Shown piece by piece: positions 9,086 through 16,645 of a DNA stretch of 64,000 bases. A program made the position numbers and the translations under genes. The stretch covers positions 39,652 through 103,651 of the forward strand of contig NZ_JBLBVK010000040.1 in NCBI RefSeq assembly GCF_047314965.1, given 5' to 3'. Source of the stretch: JAVJUV01 sp047314965 (GTDB taxonomy: Bacteria > Pseudomonadota > Alphaproteobacteria > Rhodobacterales > Rhodobacteraceae). The notes beneath the pieces are model-generated. The model was not told the DNA's origin. It made no database searches and saw only the letters and a program-made list of their open reading frames with translations. The stretch's first letter is position 1. Each line of letters starts with the position of its first letter.

Positions 9086-9134
9086 CTTTCTTCTTGGTAA
9101 AAATATGCCGGGGGTCCGGGGGCAGCGCCCCCGG
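9086..9134 (-). repeat. REP-like element, inverted copy 2
   Basis: The arm CTTCTTGGTAAAAATATGCC (9090-9109) is followed by a perfect stem CCGGGGGC/GCCCCCGG (9116-9123 with 9127-9134, loop AGC). It faces copy 1, about 110 bases away, and sits just before the end of pdxJ. The bases between the two copies hold no gene; a stem of ACGGCGGC with GCCGCCGT lies near 8975-9015. Confidence 0.65.
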
Positions 9135-9167
9135 CCGGTCGGCGCCCGGAAGGGCGGCGAAACCGGA

Positions 9168-9911
9168 TCAGGCGCGCGCTTCGTTCATGATCCGCCGCAT
9201 CTCGGCGATCGCCGGCTTCAGTCCCCGGAAGATTGCCTCGCCGATAAGGAAATGGCCGATATTCAGTTCCCGCACCTCGGGAAACGCGGCAACCGGGGCA
9301 ACGGTGTCGTAGGTCAGGCCATGGCCGGCATGCACCTCGAGACCCAGTGAGTGGGCAAAGGCAGACATCTCGCGCAGCCTCTCGAGTTCGGCGTCGCGTT
9401 CGGCGAAACGGCCTTCCGCATGGGCGTCGCAATAGGCGCCGGTATGCAGTTCGATCACCTGCGCCCCGATGCGGTTGGCGGCCTCGATCTGGCGGCGGTC
9501 GGCGGCGATGAAAATCGAGACGCGGCAGCCGGCATCTCGCAGGGGCGCTATGAAATGGGCAAGGCGGTTCTCGTCCTGTGCGACCTCCAGACCGCCTTCC
9601 GTCGTCCGCTCTTCCCGCTTCTCGGGCACGATGCAAACGGCGTGAGGCCTGTGACGGAGCGCGATCGCCTGCATTTCTTCGGTCGCGGCCATCTCAAAGT
9701 TGAGCGGAACCGACAGCAATTCCATCAGCCCCTCGATGTCGCGGTCAGAGATGTGACGTCGGTCTTCGCGCAAATGCGCGGTGATACCATCGGCCCCGGC
9801 CTCTTCCGCCACGCGGGCGGCACGGAGGGGATCCGGATAATCGCCACCGCGTGCATTGCGCACGGTGGCGACATGGTCGATGTTGACGCCAAGTCTGAGG
9901 TGTTCCGCCAT
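9168..9911 (-). CDS. pdxJ: Pyridoxine 5'-phosphate synthase
   Basis: This 247-residue TIM-barrel enzyme condenses 3-amino-1-hydroxyacetone phosphate with 1-deoxyxylulose 5-phosphate to pyridoxine 5'-phosphate in the DXP-dependent vitamin B6 route. It starts with the family signature LGVNIDHVATVRNARGG and has GITAHLREDRRHI (catalytic His and phosphate contacts), PHAVCIVPEKR (catalytic Glu) and the C-terminal phosphate site LNIGHFLIG. The start at 9911 gives the family length; the frame stays open 28 codons further upstream but without family similarity. It is divergent from the EamA transporter. Confidence 0.95.
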   Translation of the reverse strand: MAEHLRLGVNIDHVATVRNARGGDYPDPLRAARVAEEAGADGITAHLREDRRHISDRDIEGLMELLSVPLNFEMAATEEMQAIALRHRPHAVCIVPEKREERTTEGGLEVAQDENRLAHFIAPLRDAGCRVSIFIAADRRQIEAANRIGAQVIELHTGAYCDAHAEGRFAERDAELERLREMSAFAHSLGLEVHAGHGLTYDTVAPVAAFPEVRELNIGHFLIGEAIFRGLKPAIAEMRRIMNEARA

Positions 9912-9977
9912 TGTCTTGCCCTGGTTCGCTGATCTGGCGGCACCGTAGGGAGAGTGTCGGCGCGAGTCCATGGGGGT

Positions 9978-10913
9978 ATGAATGACGGGTTGCACAGGAG
10001 ACGGGCCGGAGAGGATTTGCCTGGCGCTGAAGGCACCAAACGCGGGCGGACGGGCTTGACCCGGCTGCTTGCCATCGCCGTTCTGACGATGGTGGCCTTT
10101 GCCTCCAACTCGATCCTGAACCGCGCGGCGCTGACGGACGGTGTGACCGGTCCTGCCGCTTTCGCCGCCGTCCGGACCCTGTCAGGCGCGCTGTGCCTTG
10201 TCGCGCTCTGCGCCCTGCGGCATGGCCTGCCCCGCCTCTTCCGACCAGGACGCTGGGTCGGGACGGGCGCGCTTCTGGTGTACATGCTGGGCTTTTCCTT
10301 CGCCTATGTCGCCCTCGACGCCGGTGTCGGCGCGCTGATCCTCTTCGGTGGCGTGCAGGTGACGATGTTCGCCGGGGCGCTGATGGGCGGCGAGCGGCCT
10401 CACCCGGCGCGCTGGATTGGTGCGGCCGTGGCCTTTGGCGGCCTGATCTGGCTGCTCTGGCCTGCGGGGACCACTGCACCCGATATGGGCGCTGCGCTGA
10501 TGATGGCTCTCGCCGCAGCCGGATGGGGTGTCTATTCGCTGGCCGGCCGCGGAGCCGGCGACCCCTTGAGTGAAACAGCCGCGAATTTTCTGCTGGCCGC
10601 GCCCTTCGTGCTTCTGGCCTGGTTGATCCTGCCGGATGACATCGGGACGAGGGGCGCGGTCCTGGCCGTGATTTCGGGCGCGATCACTTCGGGGCTGGGC
10701 TATGCGATGTGGTATTCTCTGCTCCCCAGGATCGACGCCTCGGTCGCCGCGCTGGTTCAGCTGACCGTGCCTGTGATCGCGCTGGCCGGTGGCGCGCTCT
10801 TGTTGGCGGAATTGCCGACCGTCCGGCTTGTGGTGGCCAGCGCGGTTGTGCTGGGAGGCGTGGCCTTCGGGGTGCTTGGGTCTCAGCGCAGGATCGGCTC
10901 GAGCGGATCATAG
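9978..10913 (+). CDS. EamA/DMT family transporter
   Basis: About 311 residues with ten predicted membrane helices in two EamA repeats, a general metabolite exporter fold of the inner membrane. Helices begin at about residue 30 (LLAIAVLTMVAFASNSILNR). The repeat signature is recognisable in 'GGVQVTMFAGALMGGERP' and again in 'QLTVPVIALAGGALLLAELP'. The start is uncertain: ATG at 9978 gives a 27-residue polar leader, while a TTG near 10056 would start directly before helix 1. Its 3' end overlaps the convergent nudix gene by 31 bases. The substrate is unknown. Confidence 0.8.
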   Translation: MNDGLHRRRAGEDLPGAEGTKRGRTGLTRLLAIAVLTMVAFASNSILNRAALTDGVTGPAAFAAVRTLSGALCLVALCALRHGLPRLFRPGRWVGTGALLVYMLGFSFAYVALDAGVGALILFGGVQVTMFAGALMGGERPHPARWIGAAVAFGGLIWLLWPAGTTAPDMGAALMMALAAAGWGVYSLAGRGAGDPLSETAANFLLAAPFVLLAWLILPDDIGTRGAVLAVISGAITSGLGYAMWYSLLPRIDASVAALVQLTVPVIALAGGALLLAELPTVRLVVASAVVLGGVAFGVLGSQRRIGSSGS

Positions 10914-11341
10914 GCCGCGGTGCCCGTATGATCCCAGACGACGGCGGCAAGGCTGTCCGGCTTGATCCGGAGGGTGGCCATCTCGTCCCGCGTGACCCAG
11001 CGGCGCTCGGTGACGACGCCTTCGGGATCGGTCCAGTCGCCGAAGGGGTTCCCGGCAAGGATGGTGCAGCGAAAATAGATATCGACCTGGTGGAAAGCGC
11101 CGTCGGGATCGTGGAATTCGTTGACCAGAACGGCCGGCCCCACCTCGACGGTCAGTCCCGTTTCCTCGTGGATTTCGCGGGCCAGGTTGTCCGGAAGTGA
11201 CTGGTGCGGCTCGACGCCGCCTCCCGGCGCGCACATCAGATCGCTTTTCCCGCCGGGCCAGGCATTGACCAGAAGCAGCCGGTTGTCGTGCATCACGATG
11301 CCTCGCACCGCCAACCGGGGGCGCGCGCGCATCGTCGTCAT
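10883..11341 (-). CDS. NUDIX family hydrolase
   Basis: This 152-residue pyrophosphohydrolase-fold protein is third in the purE-purK-nudix operon; its ATG overlaps the purK stop by 4 bases. The Nudix box covers residues 41-63. The REIHEE metal core is intact (55-60), followed by TGL. The first conserved Glu, six residues after the leading Gly, is Gln47 here. The substrate could be a nucleoside diphosphate derivative. Operon position suggests nucleotide housekeeping, but that is inference. The gene end overlaps the convergent EamA gene. Confidence 0.85.
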   Translation of the reverse strand: MTTMRARPRLAVRGIVMHDNRLLLVNAWPGGKSDLMCAPGGGVEPHQSLPDNLAREIHEETGLTVEVGPAVLVNEFHDPDGAFHQVDIYFRCTILAGNPFGDWTDPEGVVTERRWVTRDEMATLRIKPDSLAAVVWDHTGTAAYDPLEPILR

Positions 11342-12435
11342 CCGCGGTCGGTGGCGGGCGCCAGTACCCGCGTGACATGGCCCATCTTGCGGCCCGGTCG
11401 CGCCTCGGCCTTGCCGTAGAGATGCAGGAGCGCGCCGGTTTCAGCCGCGATCGCAGGCACCTCGTCCAGGTCGTCGCCAATCAGGTTGGTCATCTCGACA
11501 TCGGAATGACGCACCGGATCGACAAGCGGCCAGCCCGCCACGGCGCGGATGTGCTGTTCGAACTGGCTGATGACCGCGCCCGCCTCGGTCCAGTGGCCGG
11601 AATTGTGGACGCGCGGCGCGATCTCGTTGACCAGGAGGCCGTCGGGCGTGTGGAACAGTTCGACACCCAGAACACCGACGTAGTCAAGGGCGGCAAGGAT
11701 CGTGCCGGCAGCGCCGAAGGCGCTTTCGCGGGTATCTTCGTCTATCTCGGCGGGTACGCGCGTGGTGTGCAGGATACCGTCCTTGTGGACGTTCTCGCCC
11801 GGCTCGAAACAGGCGATGGTGCCATCCAGACCGCGCGCGGCGATGACGCTGATCTCGCGGTCGAAATCGACGAAGCCTTCGAGGATGGCGTCGGCCCCTT
11901 TCATGGCGGCCAGCGCAGCGGTGGCGTCGTGCGGGCCGTCGATCCGGGCCTGCCCTTTGCCGTCATAGCCAAGACGGCGCGTCTTCAGAATGCAGGGCGT
12001 TCCGACGCGGGCCATCCCTTGCGACAGTTCGGCGGAAGCGGAGCCTCCCGGCGAGACCGGCGCGAAGGGCGCGGTGCCAAGGCCGATCTCGTTCAGGAAG
12101 GTCTTTTCCGTCAACCGGTCCTGGCTGACCGCCAATGCCTGACGGTTGGGGCGGATCGGGACCTCGGCCTCGATCAGGTCCAGCGCGGCTGCGGGCACAT
12201 TCTCGAATTCATAGGTCACCACGTCCACCGATTGCGCGAAGGCGCGCAGTGCTTCAACGTCCTCGTAGGACGCAGTCGTGGTGGTCTGCGCCACTTCTCC
12301 GGCGGGCGGGTTGGCGCCAGGCTCGTAGATATGCACGTGAAACCCGAGACGCGCCGCGGCCATGGCCAGCATCCGGCCCAGCTGACCGCCGCCAAGGATG
12401 CCGATGGTTTGGCCGGGAACGAGGGTGTCACTCAT
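11338..12435 (-). CDS. purK: 5-(carboxyamino)imidazole ribonucleotide synthase
   Basis: This 365-residue ATP-grasp enzyme makes N5-CAIR from AIR, ATP and bicarbonate in purine synthesis. The N-terminal GILGGGQLGRMLAMAA loop (about residues 11-26) is the family signature. The central ATP-grasp parts follow: CILKTRRLGYDGKGQ and ILEGFVDFDREISVI. The C-terminal VNEIAPRVHNSGHWT motif closes the active site. The start at 12435 lies 8 bases inside the end of purE, a coupled arrangement; an upstream in-frame ATG lies deeper within purE and is less likely. Confidence 0.96.
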   Translation of the reverse strand: MSDTLVPGQTIGILGGGQLGRMLAMAAARLGFHVHIYEPGANPPAGEVAQTTTTASYEDVEALRAFAQSVDVVTYEFENVPAAALDLIEAEVPIRPNRQALAVSQDRLTEKTFLNEIGLGTAPFAPVSPGGSASAELSQGMARVGTPCILKTRRLGYDGKGQARIDGPHDATAALAAMKGADAILEGFVDFDREISVIAARGLDGTIACFEPGENVHKDGILHTTRVPAEIDEDTRESAFGAAGTILAALDYVGVLGVELFHTPDGLLVNEIAPRVHNSGHWTEAGAVISQFEQHIRAVAGWPLVDPVRHSDVEMTNLIGDDLDEVPAIAAETGALLHLYGKAEARPGRKMGHVTRVLAPATDRG

Positions 12436-12913
12436 CGGAGGGTTCCTCGGGGATGGAGGCCGAGAGGGCCGCGCGCCAGTCATCGACGCGTTTTGCAAGC
12501 TCGGTGTCGTGAATTGCGAGTATCTGCGCCGCCATCAGGCCCGCGTTCATCGCACCGGCCGAACCGATCGCCATGGTCGCCACGGGGAAACCGCGCGGCA
12601 TCTGAAGGATGGAGTAGAGGCTGTCGACACCTTTCAACGCACGCGTTTCGACCGGCACGCCGATCACGGGAACACGGGTTTTCGAGGCCATCATGCCTGG
12701 AAGATGGGCCGCGCCCCCTGCCCCGGCGATGATCACCTTCAGGCCCCGCTCGACCGCGGTCTTGCCGTAGGTCCAAAGCCGGTCGGGCGTGCGGTGGGCC
12801 GAGACGATCTTGACCTCGTGCGTGACGCCGAGTTCGCCCAGGATCTCGGCTGCGGGTTTCAGAGTGGGCCAGTCCGACTGGCTGCCCATGATGATGCCTA
12901 CATCTACCGACAT
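12428..12913 (-). CDS. purE: N5-carboxyaminoimidazole ribonucleotide mutase
   Basis: This 161-residue class I PurE converts N5-CAIR to CAIR, the step after PurK. Signatures include GIIMGSQSDWPTLKPAAEIL, VSAHRTPDRL with the catalytic His, GAGGAAHLPGM and GIGSAGAMNAGL-like sequence near residue 115. An AAGGAAGG ribosome site lies just before the ATG. It is first in a purE-purK-nudix operon on the minus strand. Confidence 0.96.
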   Translation of the reverse strand: MSVDVGIIMGSQSDWPTLKPAAEILGELGVTHEVKIVSAHRTPDRLWTYGKTAVERGLKVIIAGAGGAAHLPGMMASKTRVPVIGVPVETRALKGVDSLYSILQMPRGFPVATMAIGSAGAMNAGLMAAQILAIHDTELAKRVDDWRAALSASIPEEPSDE

Positions 12914-12970
12914 ATACCTTCCTTTCAGGACGGCGCGACACTAGCCGCACCCCGCCCGGGCCGCAATCGC

Positions 12971-13195
12971 TCAGGCGATGATGTCGGGAAAGAGTCTGTC
13001 CTCAAGGGCCTGAATCTGGTCCTTCAGGTGCAGTTTCTTCTTCTTGAGGCGCCGGACCGTCAACTGATCCGCGGTTCCGCGCTCTTCAAGTGCCCGGATG
13101 GCATCGTCAAGGTCGCGATGTTCGCGCTTCAGGGTCGCGATTTCGACGCGAAGAACTTCCTCCGTCATCATTTTGCGCGGCGGCGTGTGGCTCAT
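12971..13195 (-). CDS. YdcH family (DUF465) small protein
   Basis: This 74-residue, charged, fully helical protein has the DUF465 core LKREHRDLDDAIRALEERG followed by LKKKKLHLKDQI, predicted to form a helical hairpin or coiled coil. The family is widespread in proteobacteria and has no settled function. It stands alone between purE and the heat-shock genes. A later in-frame ATG (residue 10) is a possible alternative start. Confidence 0.85.
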   Translation of the reverse strand: MSHTPPRKMMTEEVLRVEIATLKREHRDLDDAIRALEERGTADQLTVRRLKKKKLHLKDQIQALEDRLFPDIIA

Positions 13196-13263
13196 CCTGG
13201 CATCCGGTTATCAAGGGATGGTTTTAAAATAGCGATAACATCCCTCTTTATAAAGGCCTTTCA

Positions 13264-13294
13264 CACTTGCGAAGCCTTATGAGCACCCCCATAT
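13264..13294 (+). promoter_or_regulatory. Sigma-32 (RpoH)-type heat-shock promoter
   Basis: CACTTGCGA at 13264-13272 followed after 14 bases by CCCCATAT at 13287-13294 closely matches the established sigma-32 consensus (CNCTTGAA and CCCCATNT, spacing 13-15). It lies about 60 bases ahead of the Hsp20 start and points towards it. The class of downstream gene supports the call. Confidence 0.75.
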
Positions 13295-13355
13295 TTCGCT
13301 CAAGCGGGTTGCCATACGGGACCCGGACATTCGTCGCTTGGATCGAGGACGAGAC

Positions 13356-13769
13356 ATGAGCAAACTGACCCTGGGGACACATCCCTTCCTTCTTGGCTTC
13401 GATCAGCTGGAACGGCTGGTGGAGCGGACCGCGAAAGCCGAGAACGGCTATCCGCCCTACAACATCGAACAGCTTGGTGACAATGCGTTCCGGATCACTC
13501 TGGCCGTGGCCGGGTTCGCGGACGAAGACCTGTCGATCACCGTCGAGGACCGCCAGCTTGTCGTGCGCGGCAAGCAGGCCGACGACGCCGACGACCGCGT
13601 TTTCCTGCATCGCGGCATCGCGGCGCGTCAGTTCCAGCGGACTTTCCTTCTGGCCGAAGGCGTCGAAGTTGCAGGAGCCGCGCTGACGAATGGTCTGTTG
13701 CATGTCGAACTGAAACGAGCGGTGCCCGAAACCGTCGTCAGGACGATCCGTATCGAGAAAGCCAAGTGA
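13356..13769 (+). CDS. Hsp20 family small heat-shock protein (IbpA-like)
   Basis: This 137-residue ATP-independent holdase chaperone opens with the class A alphaproteobacterial form (THPFLLGFDQLERL). The alpha-crystallin domain spans about residues 33-125 and contains YNIEQLGDNAFRITLAVAGF and the strand VRGKQADD. A short basic tail follows, but the usual C-terminal IxI motif is only loosely present (IRIEK). The ATG at 13356 follows a GAGGACGAG ribosome site. It is probably driven by the sigma-32-type promoter upstream and is followed 10 bases later by DUF1150. Confidence 0.92.
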   Translation: MSKLTLGTHPFLLGFDQLERLVERTAKAENGYPPYNIEQLGDNAFRITLAVAGFADEDLSITVEDRQLVVRGKQADDADDRVFLHRGIAARQFQRTFLLAEGVEVAGAALTNGLLHVELKRAVPETVVRTIRIEKAK

Positions 13770-13779
13770 GGGGTTAACG

Positions 13780-14007
13780 ATGAATACACCGTTTGATTTG
13801 CATGACGCCGATCAGGATCGGATCGTCTATATCCGCCCCGTGGATGTGGCGGAACTGCCTGAAGATGTGCGTACCCAGGCCGAAGGACGGGACCACGTCT
13901 ATGCGGTCCACAGTGCCGCGGGCGAACGCCTGGCCCTGGTCGCGGACCGGAAACTGGCGTTCATCCTGGCGCGGCAGAACGACTTTGCCCCGGTGAACGT
14001 GCATTGA
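13780..14007 (+). CDS. DUF1150 family protein
   Basis: This 75-residue protein of unknown function contains the family's VYAVHSAAGERLALVADR segment and a C-terminal AFILARQNDFAPVNVH, typical of DUF1150. In alphaproteobacteria it commonly follows the IbpA-like gene, as here (10 bases apart), suggesting co-expression under heat shock. A role in chaperone function is inferred only from position. Confidence 0.85.
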   Translation: MNTPFDLHDADQDRIVYIRPVDVAELPEDVRTQAEGRDHVYAVHSAAGERLALVADRKLAFILARQNDFAPVNVH

Positions 14008-14013
14008 CGATGA

Positions 14014-14035
14014 CTGGCGGGGACTACCCCGCCAG
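14014..14035 (+). terminator. Stem-loop after DUF1150
   Basis: A perfect 9-base stem CTGGCGGGG/CCCCGCCAG has loop ACTA, 7 bases after the DUF1150 stop. There is no clear T run, so it may be a weak terminator or an mRNA-stabilising hairpin. Confidence 0.5.
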
Positions 14036-14094
14036 CCAAGTTGACTCTCTCTGGTGACTTCGCGACGCTTCCCGAAAAGCCCGGAGTTGCAACC

Positions 14095-14448
14095 ATGTCC
14101 ATCCGCCGATTCCCCGAAGGCCGAACTGGCCGCTCTGCCGCCGTGTCACGTGCCGGTCTGGTCTATGCCGTCGCTGTCGATCCGGTCGAGGCCGAGGGGC
14201 TTGCCGCACAGACACGGAACGCGCTTGCGGAACTGGACCGCGTGCTTGCCCTGGCCGGTGCGGACAAGTCCGGGCTTCTCCAGGCAACGGTCTACATCAC
14301 CGACATGGCGGCCAAGCAGGAGATGGACGACGTCTGGTGCGACTGGATCGGACCGGAAGAGAACTGGCCGCAGCGCGCCTGCGTCTGCGTGACGCTCGCC
14401 GGCGGGCACCTGGTGGAGATCGTCGTGACGGCTGCGAAGGCCGGGTGA
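14095..14448 (+). CDS. RidA/YjgF family protein
   Basis: This 117-residue protein of the Rid family deaminates reactive enamine or imine intermediates in the archetype. The chorismate-mutase-like fold is recognisable: VYITDMAAKQEMDDVW in the middle and RACVCVTLAGGHLVEIVV at the end. The latter keeps the Arg and Glu expected at the active site of RidA-type members. The start at ATG 14095 is chosen; a TTG at 14041 extends the frame without similarity. A second RidA gene lies at 33551. Confidence 0.85.
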   Translation: MSIRRFPEGRTGRSAAVSRAGLVYAVAVDPVEAEGLAAQTRNALAELDRVLALAGADKSGLLQATVYITDMAAKQEMDDVWCDWIGPEENWPQRACVCVTLAGGHLVEIVVTAAKAG

Positions 14449-14704
14449 CGCCTGAGGTCGGAATAGACCGTTTCTGACGTACAGGTCTCGGCAGAGGGAT
14501 TATGTCCGATGGGCGGACCAACCGGACTTTCGGCCATTCGTGCGCCTGAACAACATGATCTGGACGAGATCGACGGAATCCACATCGTGCTGCAAAAGGA
14601 GCAGCACAAGCGACAGCGTCTTGAAGCGTGTGCCCGTACACAGAGATCGATACATTCCAAGCAGCAATTCGCTGCCGTCGTGAAGGAGTGTGTGGCGATC
14701 AACC
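14449..14704. other. Gap with no convincing gene
   Basis: Two overlapping short open frames on opposite strands (14509-14820 plus, 14500-14736 minus) cover this stretch. Neither has a recognisable domain or a good ribosome site. The base composition is less GC-rich than in the flanking genes, as in the following lipoprotein gene. Confidence 0.4.
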
Positions 14705-15274
14705 TTATCCCATCGCCGCACGAATTCTGGCGGCAAGCTCCGGATGACCCTTGGGAACCTTACTCAAAAGAAATTCAAGCATGGACGCCTTCGAAGGCCC
14801 GGCAACGCGCTGCATTTTGAACTCGCTGGAAAGTTCGAAGATCCCCGGCCGATCAGAAGGATCTAACGCAAACGACCCCATATTGTATACGCCGGGCCGG
14901 GGCACCGCCGTCTGACCATCTGCTTCCCCCACAACACTGAAGTAGTAGGTAAGGATTTCATCGTAACACATGAGCACGACAATCGGACAGGGAAGGACTT
15001 GGAAGCCTTCAAACTCATAATGCGCTTGGGCGGGAATACCGAAGTTCCAGAGAATGTAACCGTCACCAAACTTGGCTTGGTAAAGATTGAAGCTCTCTCC
15101 GGATGAAGGTTCAAACTTTCGGATGGAAGCAGAAATCAGGCGGTCTGCTTCGTTTTCACCCACGTGAATCCAGGCGAAGACTAATGCACGATCCGAGTAA
15201 TCGTCTGGTTCTTCTACTGTTACACAGGATGCAAGCAAGACAACCGTCAGTACCAGTTGGATCAATCGCCGCAC
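14705..15274 (-). CDS. Putative lipoprotein of unknown function
   Basis: This 189-residue protein has a clear lipoprotein signal: MRRLIQLVLTVVLLASC with the lipobox LASC and lipidation at Cys17. The mature part contains 'GDGYILWNFGIPAQAHYEFEG' style beta-rich sequence and two cysteines (CPIVVLMCY). I do not recognise a family. Its codon use includes more A/T at third positions than neighbours, suggesting an accessory or transferred gene. It stands alone between RidA and the sugar ABC operon. Confidence 0.7.
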   Translation of the reverse strand: MRRLIQLVLTVVLLASCVTVEEPDDYSDRALVFAWIHVGENEADRLISASIRKFEPSSGESFNLYQAKFGDGYILWNFGIPAQAHYEFEGFQVLPCPIVVLMCYDEILTYYFSVVGEADGQTAVPRPGVYNMGSFALDPSDRPGIFELSSEFKMQRVAGPSKASMLEFLLSKVPKGHPELAARIRAAMG

Positions 15275-15697
15275 GTCCGCCCCCCAATTGTAATTGGTTG
15301 TGAGTGAAGACTCTCACGATCAGGTTCCGTCGGGATTGATTCATGTCAACTCGTAGCCCTGGTTGACCAAGGTCAATCGGCGGTTGAGGCAGGTCTAGTT
15401 TGGACTCCTTCCGGCCCTTCTACCCACCGCGGGATATGCCGAAACTCACACGCTTCCGACCTCGGCGGTAACGATTTTTTCGACGCTCTCCTTACCGCTG
15501 AACAGGTCCTGAAACGCAGAAAGGGCGCCTTGCAGCGCCCTGTCGCTTTTGTCGGACGGTGTGGCTCTCGGTACTTCATTCGGAAACACTTGCCACCCCC
15601 GTAGCGTTCGCCTGGGCGAACGCTACGCGCACTAAATCATGCCGCCCCTGCCGACGCCGGCGTTCTGATCAATCCCGGCAGGCGACCGGGCTCTCTC
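15275..15697. other. Intergenic region with two strong hairpins
   Basis: No convincing gene is seen in these 423 bases. A stem AGGGCGC/GCGCCCT (about 15519-15538) is followed by GTCGCTTTT and looks like a rightward terminator. A perfect 26-base palindrome at 15601-15626 has arms GTAGCGTTCGCC and GGCGAACGCTAC. Neither has an obvious partner gene on the plus strand. The palindrome lies about 70 bases past the end of the sugar ABC operon on the minus strand and could end its transcription. Confidence 0.5.
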
Positions 15698-16645
15698 CTA
15701 GGTTCGGGCCTTGCCGCCGCTGGCGGCGACGATCACGCCGATGATGATGAGACCGGTCAGCACCAGCCGGACGCCGGCCCCGGCGCCAAAAGTGTTCAGC
15801 ATCGTGACCAAGAGGAACAGGAACAGCGAAGCGCCCCAAAGCCCCGGCACGTTGGCGAAGCCGCCCGCGACCGAGGTGCCGCCGATCACGACGACGGCGA
15901 TGGAGCTGAGCAGATACTCCTCGCCCATGTTCAGCGCCGCGCCGCCTGAGAAGGCCGCCAGCAGATAGCCGCAAAGGCCGGCGAGCGTAGCGCACATGAT
16001 GTAGGTCGCCGCGCGGATGCGCTCGACCTTCACGCCGGCGAGATGGGCGGCGCGCATGTTCTGGCCGATTGCCACGACGCCCCGGCCGTAGATCGTCCGG
16101 GTCAGAAGGACATGTCCGAGGATCGCGAGGACGATCACGAAGAGCGCGATGACGGGGACGCCCGCGATCTTGGCGGTGGTAAAGTCGCCCAGCGCCTCGG
16201 GCGGTTTTACACGCAGGCCGCGATTCCACCAGATCGCGGCAGACTGGAAGATGAAGCTGGACGAGAGCGTCGCGATGATGGGCGGAATCCGCAAAAGCCG
16301 GATCAGCGCGTAATTCATCGCGCCGACAAACGCCCCGATCACGAGCGCGAGGAGAAGACCGACGGGGATCATCGCCGCTGCCCCGTCCATCGTCTTCATC
16401 GCGACTGTCCCGGCTAGAGTCATGCAAGCCGGGATTGAAAGGTCGACATTTCCCGGGCCAAGCGTGATGACGAACATCTGGCCCAGCGCCACAATCACGA
16501 AGAAAGCGCCGAAGGTCATGGCCGCGGAGAGAACTTCGCCAGAGCCCTTGCCGCCGGTGAAGGCTGCAGTTGCCAGCCAGACGGCCAGCGCGCCGACCCA
16601 GGCCCAGAGCCAGGGTTGCCGGATGAGTGTTGCAACAGAGGTCAT
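15698..16645 (-). CDS. Ribose-type (CUT2) ABC transporter permease
   Basis: This 315-residue inner-membrane permease of the RbsC family has about nine to ten helices. The family segment 'GQMFVITLGPGNVDLSIPACMTLAG' is an RbsC-like GIDLSVG region. Later it has 'YLLSSIAVVVIGGTSVAGG', the conserved IAAVVIGGTSLxGG motif. It is last in a four-gene operon (binding protein, ATPase, permease, permease) and overlaps the upstream permease by 4 bases. Two different permeases imply a heterodimeric channel. Confidence 0.9.
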   Translation of the reverse strand: MTSVATLIRQPWLWAWVGALAVWLATAAFTGGKGSGEVLSAAMTFGAFFVIVALGQMFVITLGPGNVDLSIPACMTLAGTVAMKTMDGAAAMIPVGLLLALVIGAFVGAMNYALIRLLRIPPIIATLSSSFIFQSAAIWWNRGLRVKPPEALGDFTTAKIAGVPVIALFVIVLAILGHVLLTRTIYGRGVVAIGQNMRAAHLAGVKVERIRAATYIMCATLAGLCGYLLAAFSGGAALNMGEEYLLSSIAVVVIGGTSVAGGFANVPGLWGASLFLFLLVTMLNTFGAGAGVRLVLTGLIIIGVIVAASGGKART

